From: a bacterium
GTDB taxonomy: Bacteria > Patescibacteriota > SICC01
DNA length: 34,039 nucleotides
Assembly (NCBI GenBank): GCA_030699935.1
Contig: JAUYKS010000024.1
Span: forward strand, 1 to 34,039
Direction: 5' to 3'
Shown: piece by piece, positions 1 to 8,210 of the stretch
How positions within the stretch are numbered: the first letter of the stretch is position 1
Layout: each line of letters begins with the position of its first letter
Program-made: the position numbers and the translations under genes
The notes under the pieces: model-generated
Told to the model about the DNA's origin: nothing
Databases searched by the model: none
What the model saw: only the letters and a program-made list of their open reading frames with translations

Positions 1-3000
1 ACCCACTCGCGCTACTACTACAATAAGACGAACAGCGACGGTGGGGCGATGAGTGCCGCGTACTTCAACGGGGTGGACCAGGGTACACGGTTCGACAGCT
101 CGACTTACCCCAACCTGAACGGCAACTACGTGTTCTTGATCAAAGTGGTTAACTTCCAGGACCGGTTCAATGGATACGTGACTGACTACACGACAATTGA
201 CAAAGACGATTTTGATAAGGGATGCGTCGAAGGAAGTGCAGGGAATACGGTCGGGTGCCCTGATGCTATCCTGAAGTACGCCAAGTCACGCGGCATCGAA
301 GGACCACTGGTACAGGACGGATATTACCTCAGGACTCCGAAAGATTTAGCGGGCGGGAGGCAACACCTCGCCAGCGCCCCGAACCGGGTAGCTTTCAACG
401 TGAACTACGGTCCGGTGACCGGTGCCGGCAACCCCGGACAGGAACACGAGTACGAGGAAATGGCCGGCCAGACCTATCGGGGTTTGCGCTTCCAGACAGG
501 AGGGGCGGGATGCCGGAACGACGGCTTTTCCCAGCGGCCGGGCAAGCCTGATTACTTGACGGGTTTTCCTTTCTTCGGAGTCGGAAATGCCGATTGGGAT
601 AACAGCGCCTTTAACTATGGAGGGTTCGAAGGTCCGCCGCCATCCTCCCCGAACTACGACCATGACATCCATGCCAGTATCTCGAGGCTTGGCACTAGTG
701 ACGACTACGGAACACTGACGAGCAATCCGCAAGGTCCTAAAAATGTCGCGGTTGGCACCATCAGCGGAAGCTGGCAGGATTATCCCGGATTCGCCATAAG
801 CCTGGATAACCCCGGAGGACCTGGTGGCTTTGGCGGCGGCGGCGGCGTTTTCCAACCGTATTGGTATAAGAACGAGCAATACGCCGGAGATGTCAGTATT
901 TCCGGATGGAACGACGGTAACAACATTGCCCAAGGCGGCGCCCCCTTCACCTGGGGCTACTGGCCGACGTGTCTGCGCGACGGGACCGGCGGCGAAGATG
1001 AATTTAAAGTCACAGCCCACACCCCCAAGTCGATCTTCAATAGCTACAAATACAACGGCCGCGACACCTTCAACCAGACCAACAACGCCAACGACGCCGT
1101 CGTGGACTTCGCGTTCCAGTACACGCTGCCGGAAACCCGCGGTCAGGTGAAATACTACGTCGTCGTGAACCGTGCCTCCGACGGGGCGCAAATGGCACGC
1201 TCCGATCAGACGGCCGATAACGTCGGGCCAGGCCCGCACCAGGTCCGCTTCCCGATCCAGACGAATTCCTTCGAGAAAAACACCAATTACACCTGGAAAG
1301 CCTGCGTGGATCCGGGTCCTCAACCGGCTCCGGGTACATGTACGAGTCCCATCACCTTCCAGGTCAACAAGGGCCCGACCGCCGAAGTCGTCTCCGGCGA
1401 CCCGGACTACAACACCAACACCGGCAACGTGAACTACAACTGTTCCAAACTGGCGGTCAAGCTGACCGATCCCGAAGCCGGGACCACGTCCGGGTCCCAA
1501 GTCCGGCCGTACTTCGCGGTCAGCTGGACCAAGGACGGAAAGACCAACGTCGTCACCAGCTTCAACCGCGGCGGCCTGAACAGCGACAGCTGGGGCAAAT
1601 GGGTGAACAGCAGCGGCTCGGCCACCAACGGCTACAAAGCCAGCGGCAGCACCTTCACCAGCGACGAGGTGAAGCCGGTGACCTGGACGGTGACCAGTCC
1701 GACCGGTTCGGTCACCAGCAAGAGCGTCCCGAACAAGACGCTCACCCAGTTCCTGCAGCAGGACGTGCCTGAAGGCGCGGACGTGAACTGGACGGCCAGC
1801 GGCGAAGACCGCTACGGCGCCTCCGACGTGGGCACCAGCGCCAGCGACACGTTCTACAGCCTTTTCTCGACTCCGCGGGCAACGCACCACGCCTCGTCAC
1901 TGGGCGACGTCACGAAGCAGGTTTCCATGAACTACCGCCGCTTCGGCGCGCCGACCGGTGCCGGCTTCCACAAGAACACCCGGCCCAACCTGCTGCCGCC
2001 GGGCTCCACCAAGAAGTTCTTCGACCTGAACGGCGCCGTGACCGAAGACATCACGGACGGGCAGCTGGTCCGGGTCGAGACCAAGCTCAAGAACACCGGC
2101 GAGACGCCGACCAAGAAGTACGAGATCTACGACTACCTCGGCTCGATCCGCGACTTCGAGCCGCCGATCACGACCAGCTCGGACTTGCCGATCACCGTCC
2201 AGTACAACGACGGCGCGGAGCGGGCGGTCGAGCCGCTGATCAGCCGGGTGATCCCGAACCGCTCTAACGGAAACCTCGACCAGGTCGAGAACGTTATCAG
2301 CTCCGACGACGACCGCCGGGCCAGCTACAAGCTGGACTTCGGTACGAACCCCGACCAAGCCGCGAACGTGTCGGTCACCAAGAACGGCAAGGACTACTCA
2401 AGCTGCTCGTACGCGAGCACCGGGCTCTACTGCGCGACCGACTACGCCGCCTACCCGAATTCGGTCTACTTCTACTGCGGATTCGATGGGCGGTGGGTAG
2501 GTGGCTGCAACGGGGGTTACGACGCGTCGGCGGTCTGGTCCTACCGGCTCGACGGCGCCCCCACCGGTACGTATGACCTGACATTGAGCTATTACAACCG
2601 TCCGAACCCGGACTATCCGCCGCCTAACTACGGAAGCTATCACGTCAAGGTCGATTACCCGGGCGGGTCACGGACGGTCAACTTGCCGATCGAGTCAAAC
2701 AGCCAGGCGAACGGCCTGCACACGTTCGTCCTGCAGGGCCTGGACATCACCGGTGCCAACCCGACCGTCACCCTCACCTGGGACAACGATGCCTGGAATC
2801 CCGGCGACGCCAACTTCGGCCTGAACTCGCTGCGCCTGGCCACCGCCGAGGACGACACGTCCGATTCGATCCTGCGCCGCGGCCAACTGAACCCAGGCGA
2901 GACCGTCGCGCTCCGTTACTACGTCCGCGCCAACCGCAACCGGACGACCACCGACGACTCCGACCCGAACAACAACTTCCAGCGGCGGCTTAAGGTGGGT

Positions 3001-3954
3001 TCGGCCACCGGCCCGATCGTACCGCAGCCCGACCCCAAGGGCGGCACGGTCGACGTCGGCGACGCCCACGTGTTCGTGCCGTACTCCGAGGACTACTGCA
3101 ACCGGTCCAACCCGCTGCTCAACCACACCTGCGAGTTCGAGCCGGGAGACGTCCTGGCGCCGTGGCTCCGCGGGCAGCGCGGCTCGATCGCCTCGAACGA
3201 GGGCATCTTCGGCTACGACCCGCTGGCCGGCGAGGAGAACGCCACTTTCCTGGTCCAGGCCAACGGCGTCCTGTCGCACTTCAGCGGCGGGGCCGGTAAC
3301 CTCGGCGGATACCAGGCGGCGCCGGCCACCTGCGCTCCGTCCGGCGACCTCGACTGGCGCAAGGAGATGTACAAGAACATCCAGAAGCTGGTGGCGGGAG
3401 ACACGCACAACATGGGGTCGACAGTCCCCGCGGTGATGAACTTGGAGTCCGGCGGCAACGTCTGGTATCGCGACGGCGACCTGACGCTTCCCGCCCGTCC
3501 GGACCCGGCCCGGTTCCGCGGCGTCGGGACGATCGTCGTGAAGGGGAACCTCACGATCGAGGGCGAGATGGCCTACGACACCAATAACACCGCGATCAAC
3601 TCGCTCGGCATCATCGTGCTCGGCAACATCAACGTGAAGGATTCGGTCACCAAGATGGTCGGGACCTACTACGTCTCCGACATCGACCGCGACCTGGCCG
3701 GCCAAAGCAACGGCTGCCCGGTAGTCGACGCCGCCAACGGGGTCTTCACGACCGGCAGCTCGAAGACGCGTCTGGACGTGAGAGGCGCGCTGGTGGCGAG
3801 GCAGTTCAACTTCCAGCGGTACTTCGTCGACCCGAGCGACTCGGTCGCCGATCCGGCCGAGAACGTCTACTACGACGGCCGCGTGGTCGCCAACACGCCG
3901 CCCGGGTTCGGCGTCTTCCGCGATACGGCATCGTGGTATGAGATAGCGCCGTAG
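1..3954 (+). CDS. Giant secreted/surface protein, 5' end outside window
   Basis: The reading frame is open to base 1, upstream of the first ATG at 49, so the gene almost certainly begins outside the window. About 1,317 residues are visible. The protein has no catalytic motif I recognise. It is rich in Asn, Gly, Ser, Thr and Tyr, has a Gly-rich stretch near residue 265 of the listed ORF, Fn3-like beta segments (YTWKACVDPGP), and a segment resembling CARDB/DUF11 surface domains (LKNTGETPTKKYEIYDYL, later LNPGETVALRYYVRANRN). The last ~170 residues form a repetitive beta-rich region (GTIVVKGNLTIEGEM, SLGIIVLGNINVKDS) that suggests a beta-helix-like terminal domain. Cys pairs suggest an extracellular location. 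It lies just upstream of pilM, so a pilus-associated adhesin or surface-layer role is plausible but inferred. Codon use in the first ~950 bases is clearly less GC-biased than the rest, suggesting a mosaic gene. Confidence 0.8.
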   Translation, partial: THSRYYYNKTNSDGGAMSAAYFNGVDQGTRFDSSTYPNLNGNYVFLIKVVNFQDRFNGYVTDYTTIDKDDFDKGCVEGSAGNTVGCPDAILKYAKSRGIEGPLVQDGYYLRTPKDLAGGRQHLASAPNRVAFNVNYGPVTGAGNPGQEHEYEEMAGQTYRGLRFQTGGAGCRNDGFSQRPGKPDYLTGFPFFGVGNADWDNSAFNYGGFEGPPPSSPNYDHDIHASISRLGTSDDYGTLTSNPQGPKNVAVGTISGSWQDYPGFAISLDNPGGPGGFGGGGGVFQPYWYKNEQYAGDVSISGWNDGNNIAQGGAPFTWGYWPTCLRDGTGGEDEFKVTAHTPKSIFNSYKYNGRDTFNQTNNANDAVVDFAFQYTLPETRGQVKYYVVVNRASDGAQMARSDQTADNVGPGPHQVRFPIQTNSFEKNTNYTWKACVDPGPQPAPGTCTSPITFQVNKGPTAEVVSGDPDYNTNTGNVNYNCSKLAVKLTDPEAGTTSGSQVRPYFAVSWTKDGKTNVVTSFNRGGLNSDSWGKWVNSSGSATNGYKASGSTFTSDEVKPVTWTVTSPTGSVTSKSVPNKTLTQFLQQDVPEGADVNWTASGEDRYGASDVGTSASDTFYSLFSTPRATHHASSLGDVTKQVSMNYRRFGAPTGAGFHKNTRPNLLPPGSTKKFFDLNGAVTEDITDGQLVRVETKLKNTGETPTKKYEIYDYLGSIRDFEPPITTSSDLPITVQYNDGAERAVEPLISRVIPNRSNGNLDQVENVISSDDDRRASYKLDFGTNPDQAANVSVTKNGKDYSSCSYASTGLYCATDYAAYPNSVYFYCGFDGRWVGGCNGGYDASAVWSYRLDGAPTGTYDLTLSYYNRPNPDYPPPNYGSYHVKVDYPGGSRTVNLPIESNSQANGLHTFVLQGLDITGANPTVTLTWDNDAWNPGDANFGLNSLRLATAEDDTSDSILRRGQLNPGETVALRYYVRANRNRTTTDDSDPNNNFQRRLKVGSATGPIVPQPDPKGGTVDVGDAHVFVPYSEDYCNRSNPLLNHTCEFEPGDVLAPWLRGQRGSIASNEGIFGYDPLAGEENATFLVQANGVLSHFSGGAGNLGGYQAAPATCAPSGDLDWRKEMYKNIQKLVAGDTHNMGSTVPAVMNLESGGNVWYRDGDLTLPARPDPARFRGVGTIVVKGNLTIEGEMAYDTNNTAINSLGIIVLGNINVKDSVTKMVGTYYVSDIDRDLAGQSNGCPVVDAANGVFTTGSSKTRLDVRGALVARQFNFQRYFVDPSDSVADPAENVYYDGRVVANTPPGFGVFRDTASWYEIAP

Positions 3955-3955
3955 C

Positions 3956-3964
3956 TGGTATCAT
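3956..3964 (+). promoter_or_regulatory. Candidate extended -10 promoter for pilMNO
   Basis: TGGTATCAT directly after the stop codon of the giant surface gene fits an extended -10 (TGn-TATnAT). No good -35 is visible at the usual spacing. If used, transcription would start near 3971, just before the small leader ORF and pilM. Confidence 0.35.
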
Positions 3965-3983
3965 CAATAAGGAAAAGGGGAAC

Positions 3984-4019
3984 ATGACACACACACGAAA
4001 CGACAGGGGGAGCCGGTGA
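3984..4019 (+). CDS. 11-codon leader ORF overlapping the pilM start
   Basis: ATG at 3984 encodes MTHTRNDRGSR and stops with a TGA that overlaps the GTG start of pilM (GTGA, 4016-4019). A purine-rich Shine-Dalgarno-like stretch (GGAAAAGGGG) sits 3 bases before its ATG. The arrangement suggests translational coupling into pilM. It may instead be chance, because pilM also has its own purine-rich stretch (AGGGGGAG). Confidence 0.3.
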   Translation: MTHTRNDRGSR

Positions 4020-5155
4020 CCTTGTTCGGCAAACAGCAGGAGTTCTTCGGGCTGGATATCTCCGGTACCTCGGTGAAGGTCGTCCAACTGAAGCCCGGGC
4101 CGTCGAAGCCATCGCTGGTCGCCTACGGCGGGATGGTGCTGCCGGTCGGCTCGATGCAGTCCGACTCCGAGGTCGACCTCCAGAACGTCTCCAACGCGAT
4201 CCGGCAGGTCGTCAAGAAGGCCAAGATCTCGGCCACCCAATGCGTAGCGGCGCTGCCCGGCTCCGGCGTGTTCACTAGCATCATCCGGATGCCGGCGATG
4301 CCGAAAGGCGAGCTGGCCGATTCGATCCGCTGGCAGGCCAAGCAATACGTCCCGTCGCCGCTGGAAGAGGTGATCCTCGACTGGCACGTGGTCGGCGAGC
4401 ACGTCAAGAAACCGGCGCCCGGCCAGAAGGCGGCCGGCACGGCGGGCACGGCCGACGCCGCGGACTCCGCCGGCCAATCCGGCGGCTCCGGCACCGCGGC
4501 CACGGCCGGCGACAAGGAGATCGAAGTGATGCTGATCGCCGCCCCGATCGCCCTGGTCCGCAAATACGTGAAGATCATCGGCGGCGCCGGGCTCAAGCCG
4601 CTGGCGCTGGAGATCGAACCGCTCAGCCTGGCGCGCAGCGTCGTCGGCGTGCGGCAGGAACCGGTGGTCGTGCTCGACGTCGGGCAGGCTGGCTCCGAGA
4701 TCTCAATCGTCGAGAACGGCATCATCCGGCTCAACCGGAACACCACGGCCGGCGGCGGCGCCCTGACCCGCGCGATTTCGCAGAGCCTCGGCGTGGACGC
4801 CAACCGTGCCGAGCAGTTCAAGCGGGACTTCGGCCTCCGCGAGGACAAGCTCGAGGGTCAGATCCCCAAGGCGGTGAAGCCGGTGCTCGACACGATGGTC
4901 GCCGAGATCCGGCGGTCGCTCGACTTCTACCGCGAACAGCCGCACCCGCAGGGAGACATCCGCGAGATGGTGGTGGTCGGCGGCACGGCCCGCATGCCGG
5001 AATTGCTGCCGCTGCTCTCCGGCACCTTCGGCGTGGAGGCGAAGATCGGCGATCCCTGGGCGAACGTCAACTACGCGTCCGCGCTCAAGCAACAGCTGCA
5101 CGAGCTGGCCCCTTCGTTCTCGGTGACCGTGGGCTTGGCCATGCGGGAAATGTAA
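4016..5155 (+). CDS. pilM: Type IV pilus assembly protein PilM
   Basis: PilM is the cytoplasmic actin/FtsA-fold ATPase-like protein that binds the N-terminal tail of PilN and links the pilus platform to the motor. The N-terminal phosphate loop is visible (GLDISGTSVKVVQL, ~residues 12-25), with a second nucleotide-binding loop (VVLDVGQAGSEISIV, ~217-231) and a C-terminal GGTARMPEL adenosine motif (~321). Length 379 aa is slightly above the usual ~350 because of an Ala/Gly/Ser/Asp-rich low-complexity insert (~135-165). The start is GTG, preceded by AGGGGGAG. pilN follows after 12 bases. Identification is firm from motifs and gene order. Confidence 0.95.
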   Translation: MTLFGKQQEFFGLDISGTSVKVVQLKPGPSKPSLVAYGGMVLPVGSMQSDSEVDLQNVSNAIRQVVKKAKISATQCVAALPGSGVFTSIIRMPAMPKGELADSIRWQAKQYVPSPLEEVILDWHVVGEHVKKPAPGQKAAGTAGTADAADSAGQSGGSGTAATAGDKEIEVMLIAAPIALVRKYVKIIGGAGLKPLALEIEPLSLARSVVGVRQEPVVVLDVGQAGSEISIVENGIIRLNRNTTAGGGALTRAISQSLGVDANRAEQFKRDFGLREDKLEGQIPKAVKPVLDTMVAEIRRSLDFYREQPHPQGDIREMVVVGGTARMPELLPLLSGTFGVEAKIGDPWANVNYASALKQQLHELAPSFSVTVGLAMREM

Positions 5156-5167
5156 CTGCTAGCTACC

Positions 5168-5917
5168 ATGCCGCTTATCAACATCAACCTCCTGCAGCGC
5201 GAGCAATCGACGGTCAGCCGGCTCTCGCAAGCCACCACGATCGTCGGGGTGGTGTCGGGATCGATCGTGGTCCTGCTGCTGTTGGTGGTGGTGTTCCTGT
5301 ATACGACGATCGCGATCCGGTCGGGTCAGAAGGACGGATTGGTGCAGGAGCAGACGGAACTGGCCAAGAAAGCGGACGCGATCTCCGAATTCGAGCAAGT
5401 GTTCTATCCCGAGATGACGCTCAGCGAGCAGGCCGGAGCGTACCAGAAACAAGTCGACGGCGTCAAGGAATTAGTCGATAACCATAAGTATTTCTCGCTG
5501 TACCTGACCGAGATCGCGGTGAACACGCCGCCCACCGTGGTGTACCAGTCGTTCGGCTCGGACAGCGCCGACCGGCTGATCGTGACCGGCACCGCGTCGA
5601 CCTATGGCGACGTTTCCAAATTGGCGAATCGGTTCGAGGGGCTCTCCTTCGCGAAGGGGGCGTCGATCCAGGACGCGCGGCTGAACCGCGACCCCGGCAA
5701 GAAGCCGATTCAGTTCACGCTGGTGATCGAGTTGAAGTCGGCGGCGGAACTCGACAAGCTGCCGGCGCCGGACCGGCCGTCCGGGTCCTCGGCCGGCGAT
5801 GCCGACGGCAAGGCTCCGAAGGAAGGTGCCTCGCCGTCGCCGTCCGCTTCCGGATCTCCGGACTCGGCCGGTCCGCCCGGACTCGGCACCAGCTCGTTAC
5901 CGTTGGGGGGTGAGTGA
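5168..5917 (+). CDS. pilN: Type IV pilus assembly protein PilN
   Basis: PilN is a bitopic membrane protein whose short cytoplasmic N-terminus binds PilM and whose outer coiled coil and beta domain pair with PilO. The N-terminus MPLININLLQRE matches the conserved PilM-binding peptide. One membrane helix follows (VVSGSIVVLLLLVVVFLY, ~28-46), then a coiled-coil region and a fold around residues 110-195. The last ~45 residues are a Pro/Ser/Gly-rich tail not typical of PilN. The stop overlaps the pilO start by one base. The start has no obvious Shine-Dalgarno sequence. Confidence 0.9.
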   Translation: MPLININLLQREQSTVSRLSQATTIVGVVSGSIVVLLLLVVVFLYTTIAIRSGQKDGLVQEQTELAKKADAISEFEQVFYPEMTLSEQAGAYQKQVDGVKELVDNHKYFSLYLTEIAVNTPPTVVYQSFGSDSADRLIVTGTASTYGDVSKLANRFEGLSFAKGASIQDARLNRDPGKKPIQFTLVIELKSAAELDKLPAPDRPSGSSAGDADGKAPKEGASPSPSASGSPDSAGPPGLGTSSLPLGGE

Positions 5918-6630
5918 TGGCCCGGCGTCCGATCATCAGCCTGAGCGGCAAGTACAACACCATCGCCGCGATCATCGGAGTGGCGCTGTTGCTCGGCATC
6001 CTGATCCTATTGTTCCTGGTCCGCCCGGCCTGGGCCAAGCTGCAGGACCTGGGCAAGCAGATCCCGGTCGAACAGCAGAAGCGGGACCTGGCCAAGCAGG
6101 ACTTCGAGAACCTGGAAGTCGCCAAGCAGTTCTTCGACGATCGGACGGACAACGTGGAACTGGTGAATACGTCGCTGCCGATCGAGCCGGAAGTGCCGTC
6201 GATCCTCCTGATTCTCGAGGGGCTGGCGATCGACTCCGGCGTGCAGTTGGACGGATTCACGCCGCAGCAGCTCGGCGTGGAGAGCGGGGTCGCGGAACAG
6301 CAGGACCGTCCGGCCGGCGTCGATTCGCTGGAAGTCACCGCCAACTTCAGCGGCCGATATCCGCAGTTGATCAGCTTCCTGTACAGCTTGGAGCGGAGCC
6401 TGCGGCTCGTCGACGTGAAGTCGATCAACGTGAACGCGGTGAAAGGCTCTTCCGAAGACCCGGTGATCACGGGTAACATTTCGTTCACCGCGTATTACAA
6501 GACCGTCGAGGGCGGGCCGAAGCCTTCGGGAGGCAGTGACGCGGGCGGCAGTACGGGCACGGGTGCTGCCAGCGGCGGCAGCAGCGGTAGCGCCGCGCCA
6601 CCCCCACCGCCACCGGGAGGAGCGACCTGA
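5917..6630 (+). CDS. pilO: Type IV pilus assembly protein PilO
   Basis: PilO is the bitopic partner of PilN in the alignment subcomplex. A membrane helix (IAAIIGVALLLGILILLFLV, ~15-34) is followed by a coiled coil, a ferredoxin-like domain (ISFLYSLERSLRLVDVKSINV) and a Gly/Ser/Pro-rich tail. I prefer the ATG at 5917, which overlaps the pilN stop as TGATG and has GGGGGG upstream; the ORF track starts one codon earlier at GTG 5914. The next gene again overlaps by one base, so pilN, pilO and the small downstream gene are translationally coupled. Confidence 0.88.
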   Translation: MARRPIISLSGKYNTIAAIIGVALLLGILILLFLVRPAWAKLQDLGKQIPVEQQKRDLAKQDFENLEVAKQFFDDRTDNVELVNTSLPIEPEVPSILLILEGLAIDSGVQLDGFTPQQLGVESGVAEQQDRPAGVDSLEVTANFSGRYPQLISFLYSLERSLRLVDVKSINVNAVKGSSEDPVITGNISFTAYYKTVEGGPKPSGGSDAGGSTGTGAASGGSSGSAAPPPPPPGGAT

Positions 6631-6914
6631 TGGATATGCTGCGCAAACTGGCGCCCTGGCAGATCATCGCGGCCGCGGTCGGCGTGCTGATCGTGATGCT
6701 GGTCGGCGGCTACTTCCTGGTAGCGTTCCTGACCACCACGCCGGTACCGGAAGCGGCCCGGAGCAACGTTCCGGCCGACCTGGACAGCAAGTCGAACGGT
6801 GAGACCCTGAAGAAGCTCGAGGTATTCGAAGCGCCCAAGGACGGCCCGCTGGCGCCGCAGCCGGTCGAGACCGTCGACCCGAACGAGCCGAGCACGGTCA
6901 ACCCGTTCCAATAG
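6630..6914 (+). CDS. Small bitopic membrane protein following pilO
   Basis: This is a 94-residue protein with one N-terminal membrane helix (IIAAAVGVLIVMLVGGYFLVAF, ~12-33) and a hydrophilic Pro/Glu-rich outer tail. It starts with ATG overlapping the pilO stop (TGATG) and has a strong GGGAGGAG ribosome site. It occupies the position where diderm operons carry PilP, but it has no lipobox and no HM-type beta domain, so I do not call it PilP. It is probably a platform accessory specific to this lineage. I recognise no family. Confidence 0.75.
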   Translation: MDMLRKLAPWQIIAAAVGVLIVMLVGGYFLVAFLTTTPVPEAARSNVPADLDSKSNGETLKKLEVFEAPKDGPLAPQPVETVDPNEPSTVNPFQ

Positions 6915-6932
6915 GCGGGACGGCTATCGCGC

Positions 6933-6961
6933 TTCATAACTGATTAGCAACCTTCTATAAT
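6933..6961 (+). promoter_or_regulatory. Promoter, TTCATA-17-TATAAT
   Basis: A perfect TATAAT (6956-6961) lies 17 bases after TTCATA. The predicted transcription start falls at about 6968-6970, on or beside the ATG of the next gene, so the transcript would be leaderless or nearly so. Confidence 0.65.
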
Positions 6962-6969
6962 TGAAGGCG

Positions 6970-7371
6970 ATGGTCAGGTTGCATGATTTAAAGAAGCGGA
7001 CCCGGGACAACTACAAGAGGATCGGGTCGATAAAATGTCCGATTCTCGGAGAAACCGTGTATTTTACTTCGGAGGGATTCAACCATCTCGTCTATAAATC
7101 TTATGGGCGGCCCCGGACGGTACAGGAGCAATTCATGAAGCTGAAGTGCTTCGAACATGCCACGTCCGTCCTCCGGGACGCGACCCTGGTCAAGGAGGTC
7201 CGCAAAGTCCGGATAAAGAAGAAAGGGAAGTGGAAGAAGGCCATCCAATATGGAATCGTGCACGAAGTGAAGCGAGGCAAAAGGATTCGGGTGGTAGTTG
7301 AGAAAATCGGCAAAACCGGTAAGCACAAGTTCGTCAGCGTAATGCCGGAAGACAACGCTTCGAAATACTAA
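6970..7371 (+). CDS. Small basic protein, possible PBECR-type nuclease fold
   Basis: This 133-residue, very Lys/Arg-rich protein contains GETVYFTSEGFNHLVYKSYG followed by RPRTVQEQFMKL, then alternating basic beta strands (YGIVHEVKRGKRIRVVVEKI). The pattern resembles the phage Barnase-EndoU-ColicinE5-RelE-like (PBECR) nuclease superfamily as I remember it. That is a weak inference and no catalytic site is proven. The ORF track starts at TTG 6961, which lies inside the -10 box, so I use ATG 6970. Lower GC than the flanking pilus genes and its own promoter suggest a later insertion into the T4P locus. A toxin or RNA-processing role is speculation. Confidence 0.65.
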   Translation: MVRLHDLKKRTRDNYKRIGSIKCPILGETVYFTSEGFNHLVYKSYGRPRTVQEQFMKLKCFEHATSVLRDATLVKEVRKVRIKKKGKWKKAIQYGIVHEVKRGKRIRVVVEKIGKTGKHKFVSVMPEDNASKY

Positions 7372-7470
7372 AAAGCGAACACTAAAAAGCGCCCGGACGG
7401 ACGCTGATTAGTGTGCCCGCTCTCGGCTTAGACATGTCTTAGCCGAAGAAGGGCTTTGGCCCACGAGCAC
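7372..7470 (+). repeat. Structured spacer with 24-bp palindrome
   Basis: This spacer lies between two inserted genes. A 24-bp near-perfect palindrome (TCGGCT-T-AGACATGTCT-T-AGCCGA, 7423-7446) has one symmetric T:T mismatch pair. It is followed by a GGGC-TTTG-GCCC mini-hairpin (7451-7462) and preceded by a 14-bp-spaced duplication of CTAAAAAGCG. No clean U-tract follows on the plus strand. It could be an operator or terminator; not tRNA-like. Confidence 0.5.
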
Positions 7471-7530
7471 ATTTCGGATACTAGTCGTTTTCACACCGGA
7501 TGTCAATGGGGAAAAACAGTTTATTTTCCT

Positions 7531-7561
7531 TTGTTAAGTAACTTTTTAAGCAACCTATACT
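7531..7561 (+). promoter_or_regulatory. Promoter of the GNAT gene, TTGTTA-19-TATACT
   Basis: TATACT (7556-7561) is nine bases before the ATG, with TTGTTA upstream at a long 19-base spacing, all in AT-rich sequence. There is no Shine-Dalgarno sequence, so a leaderless transcript is likely. Confidence 0.5.
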
Positions 7562-7570
7562 TGTAGTGAT

Positions 7571-8047
7571 ATGCCCAGAATCGCATTGAGAAAAGTTAAG
7601 ACCGCCGATAAGGAGCATTTTGCCCGTTGGTGGAGAGACCGGGATCTGCTCAGGCTGACGAGCGGTGTTTTGCGGCGCGCTACGGACGAGGAAGTCGACG
7701 GCTATTTTAAGAACATTCTGGAAAACGAAGAGGATCACCATTTCGTAATAACTTCAGGCGGGAAAGCCATCGGCCACTTGTCCCTAGCCAAGAGGCGTAA
7801 CGGTTGGCATGAAACTCAGATAGTCATTGGCGAAAAAGGATATCGAGGGAAGGGATATGGCTCGAAAGCGATTAAGCTCCTTTTGCAGAGGGCAAGGCGC
7901 CTCAATATTTCCAAAATTTACTTGGAAGTAAGGCCCGACAATGCCAGGGCGATTCGCGCCTACGAGCGTTGTGGTTTTCGTAAAGTAAGAACCGTTCTCC
8001 ACCCGAAGAACAAACGCTTACCGAAGACGGAACGAATGGAATTGTGA
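7571..8047 (+). CDS. GNAT-family N-acetyltransferase (RimJ/RimL-like)
   Basis: This 158-residue protein has a typical GNAT layout: strand 1 RIALRKVKTAD, the WW.D motif (WWRDRDLLRLTSG) of the RimJ/RimL-like branch, strand 4 with GHLSLAK, and the acetyl-CoA pyrophosphate loop GEKGYRGKGYGSKAIKLLL (~93-111), which matches Q/RxxGxG/A. The C-terminal EVRPDNARAIRAYERCGF is the classic end of the fold. The acceptor substrate cannot be told from sequence; protein N-termini, antibiotics or polyamines are possible. The gene is AT-richer than its surroundings and, with the preceding gene, interrupts the pilus locus. Confidence 0.88.
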   Translation: MPRIALRKVKTADKEHFARWWRDRDLLRLTSGVLRRATDEEVDGYFKNILENEEDHHFVITSGGKAIGHLSLAKRRNGWHETQIVIGEKGYRGKGYGSKAIKLLLQRARRLNISKIYLEVRPDNARAIRAYERCGFRKVRTVLHPKNKRLPKTERMEL

Positions 8048-8090
8048 TCACGAATCCCGGCCTCCACAGCACACGGCGCAAAATTCATCG

Positions 8091-8119
8091 TTGACAAAAA
8101 GCATTATTTATGCTATTGT
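8091..8119 (+). promoter_or_regulatory. Strong promoter of pilB-pilT-pilC
   Basis: A perfect TTGACA (8091-8096), a 17-base spacer and TATTGT (8114-8119) preceded by TGC make an extended -10. The start would be near 8126, giving an ~85-base leader to the ATG at 8211. The bases after the -10 (TAATTTTCCGAGA) match the equivalent stretch at the promoter near 32868. Confidence 0.8.
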
Positions 8120-8210
8120 TATCTAATTTTCCGAGATGCGTAGGCGCAGCCGCGTCGCACGATCCGCGGCTCACGCGCGCCAGCACTCCGGAGAAGGAAA
8201 TACAAACACC

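Noticed and set aside
346-1890. 514-residue ORF on the minus strand inside the giant surface gene
   Set aside because: Long antisense ORFs are expected in GC-rich coding DNA with strong third-position bias. The plus-strand product has coherent surface-protein domains, the antisense one does not. The same applies to 2695-3705, 8628-10139 and 15961-17331.
6630-6914. Calling the small gene after pilO pilP
   Set aside because: It has the position of PilP but no lipobox, no Cys anchor and no beta domain, and it is too short.
8136-8210. Upstream in-frame start for pilB
   Set aside because: It would add 25 Arg-rich residues foreign to PilB and ignores the GGAGAAGG site before 8211. It is not fully excluded because TAATTT lies six bases before it.
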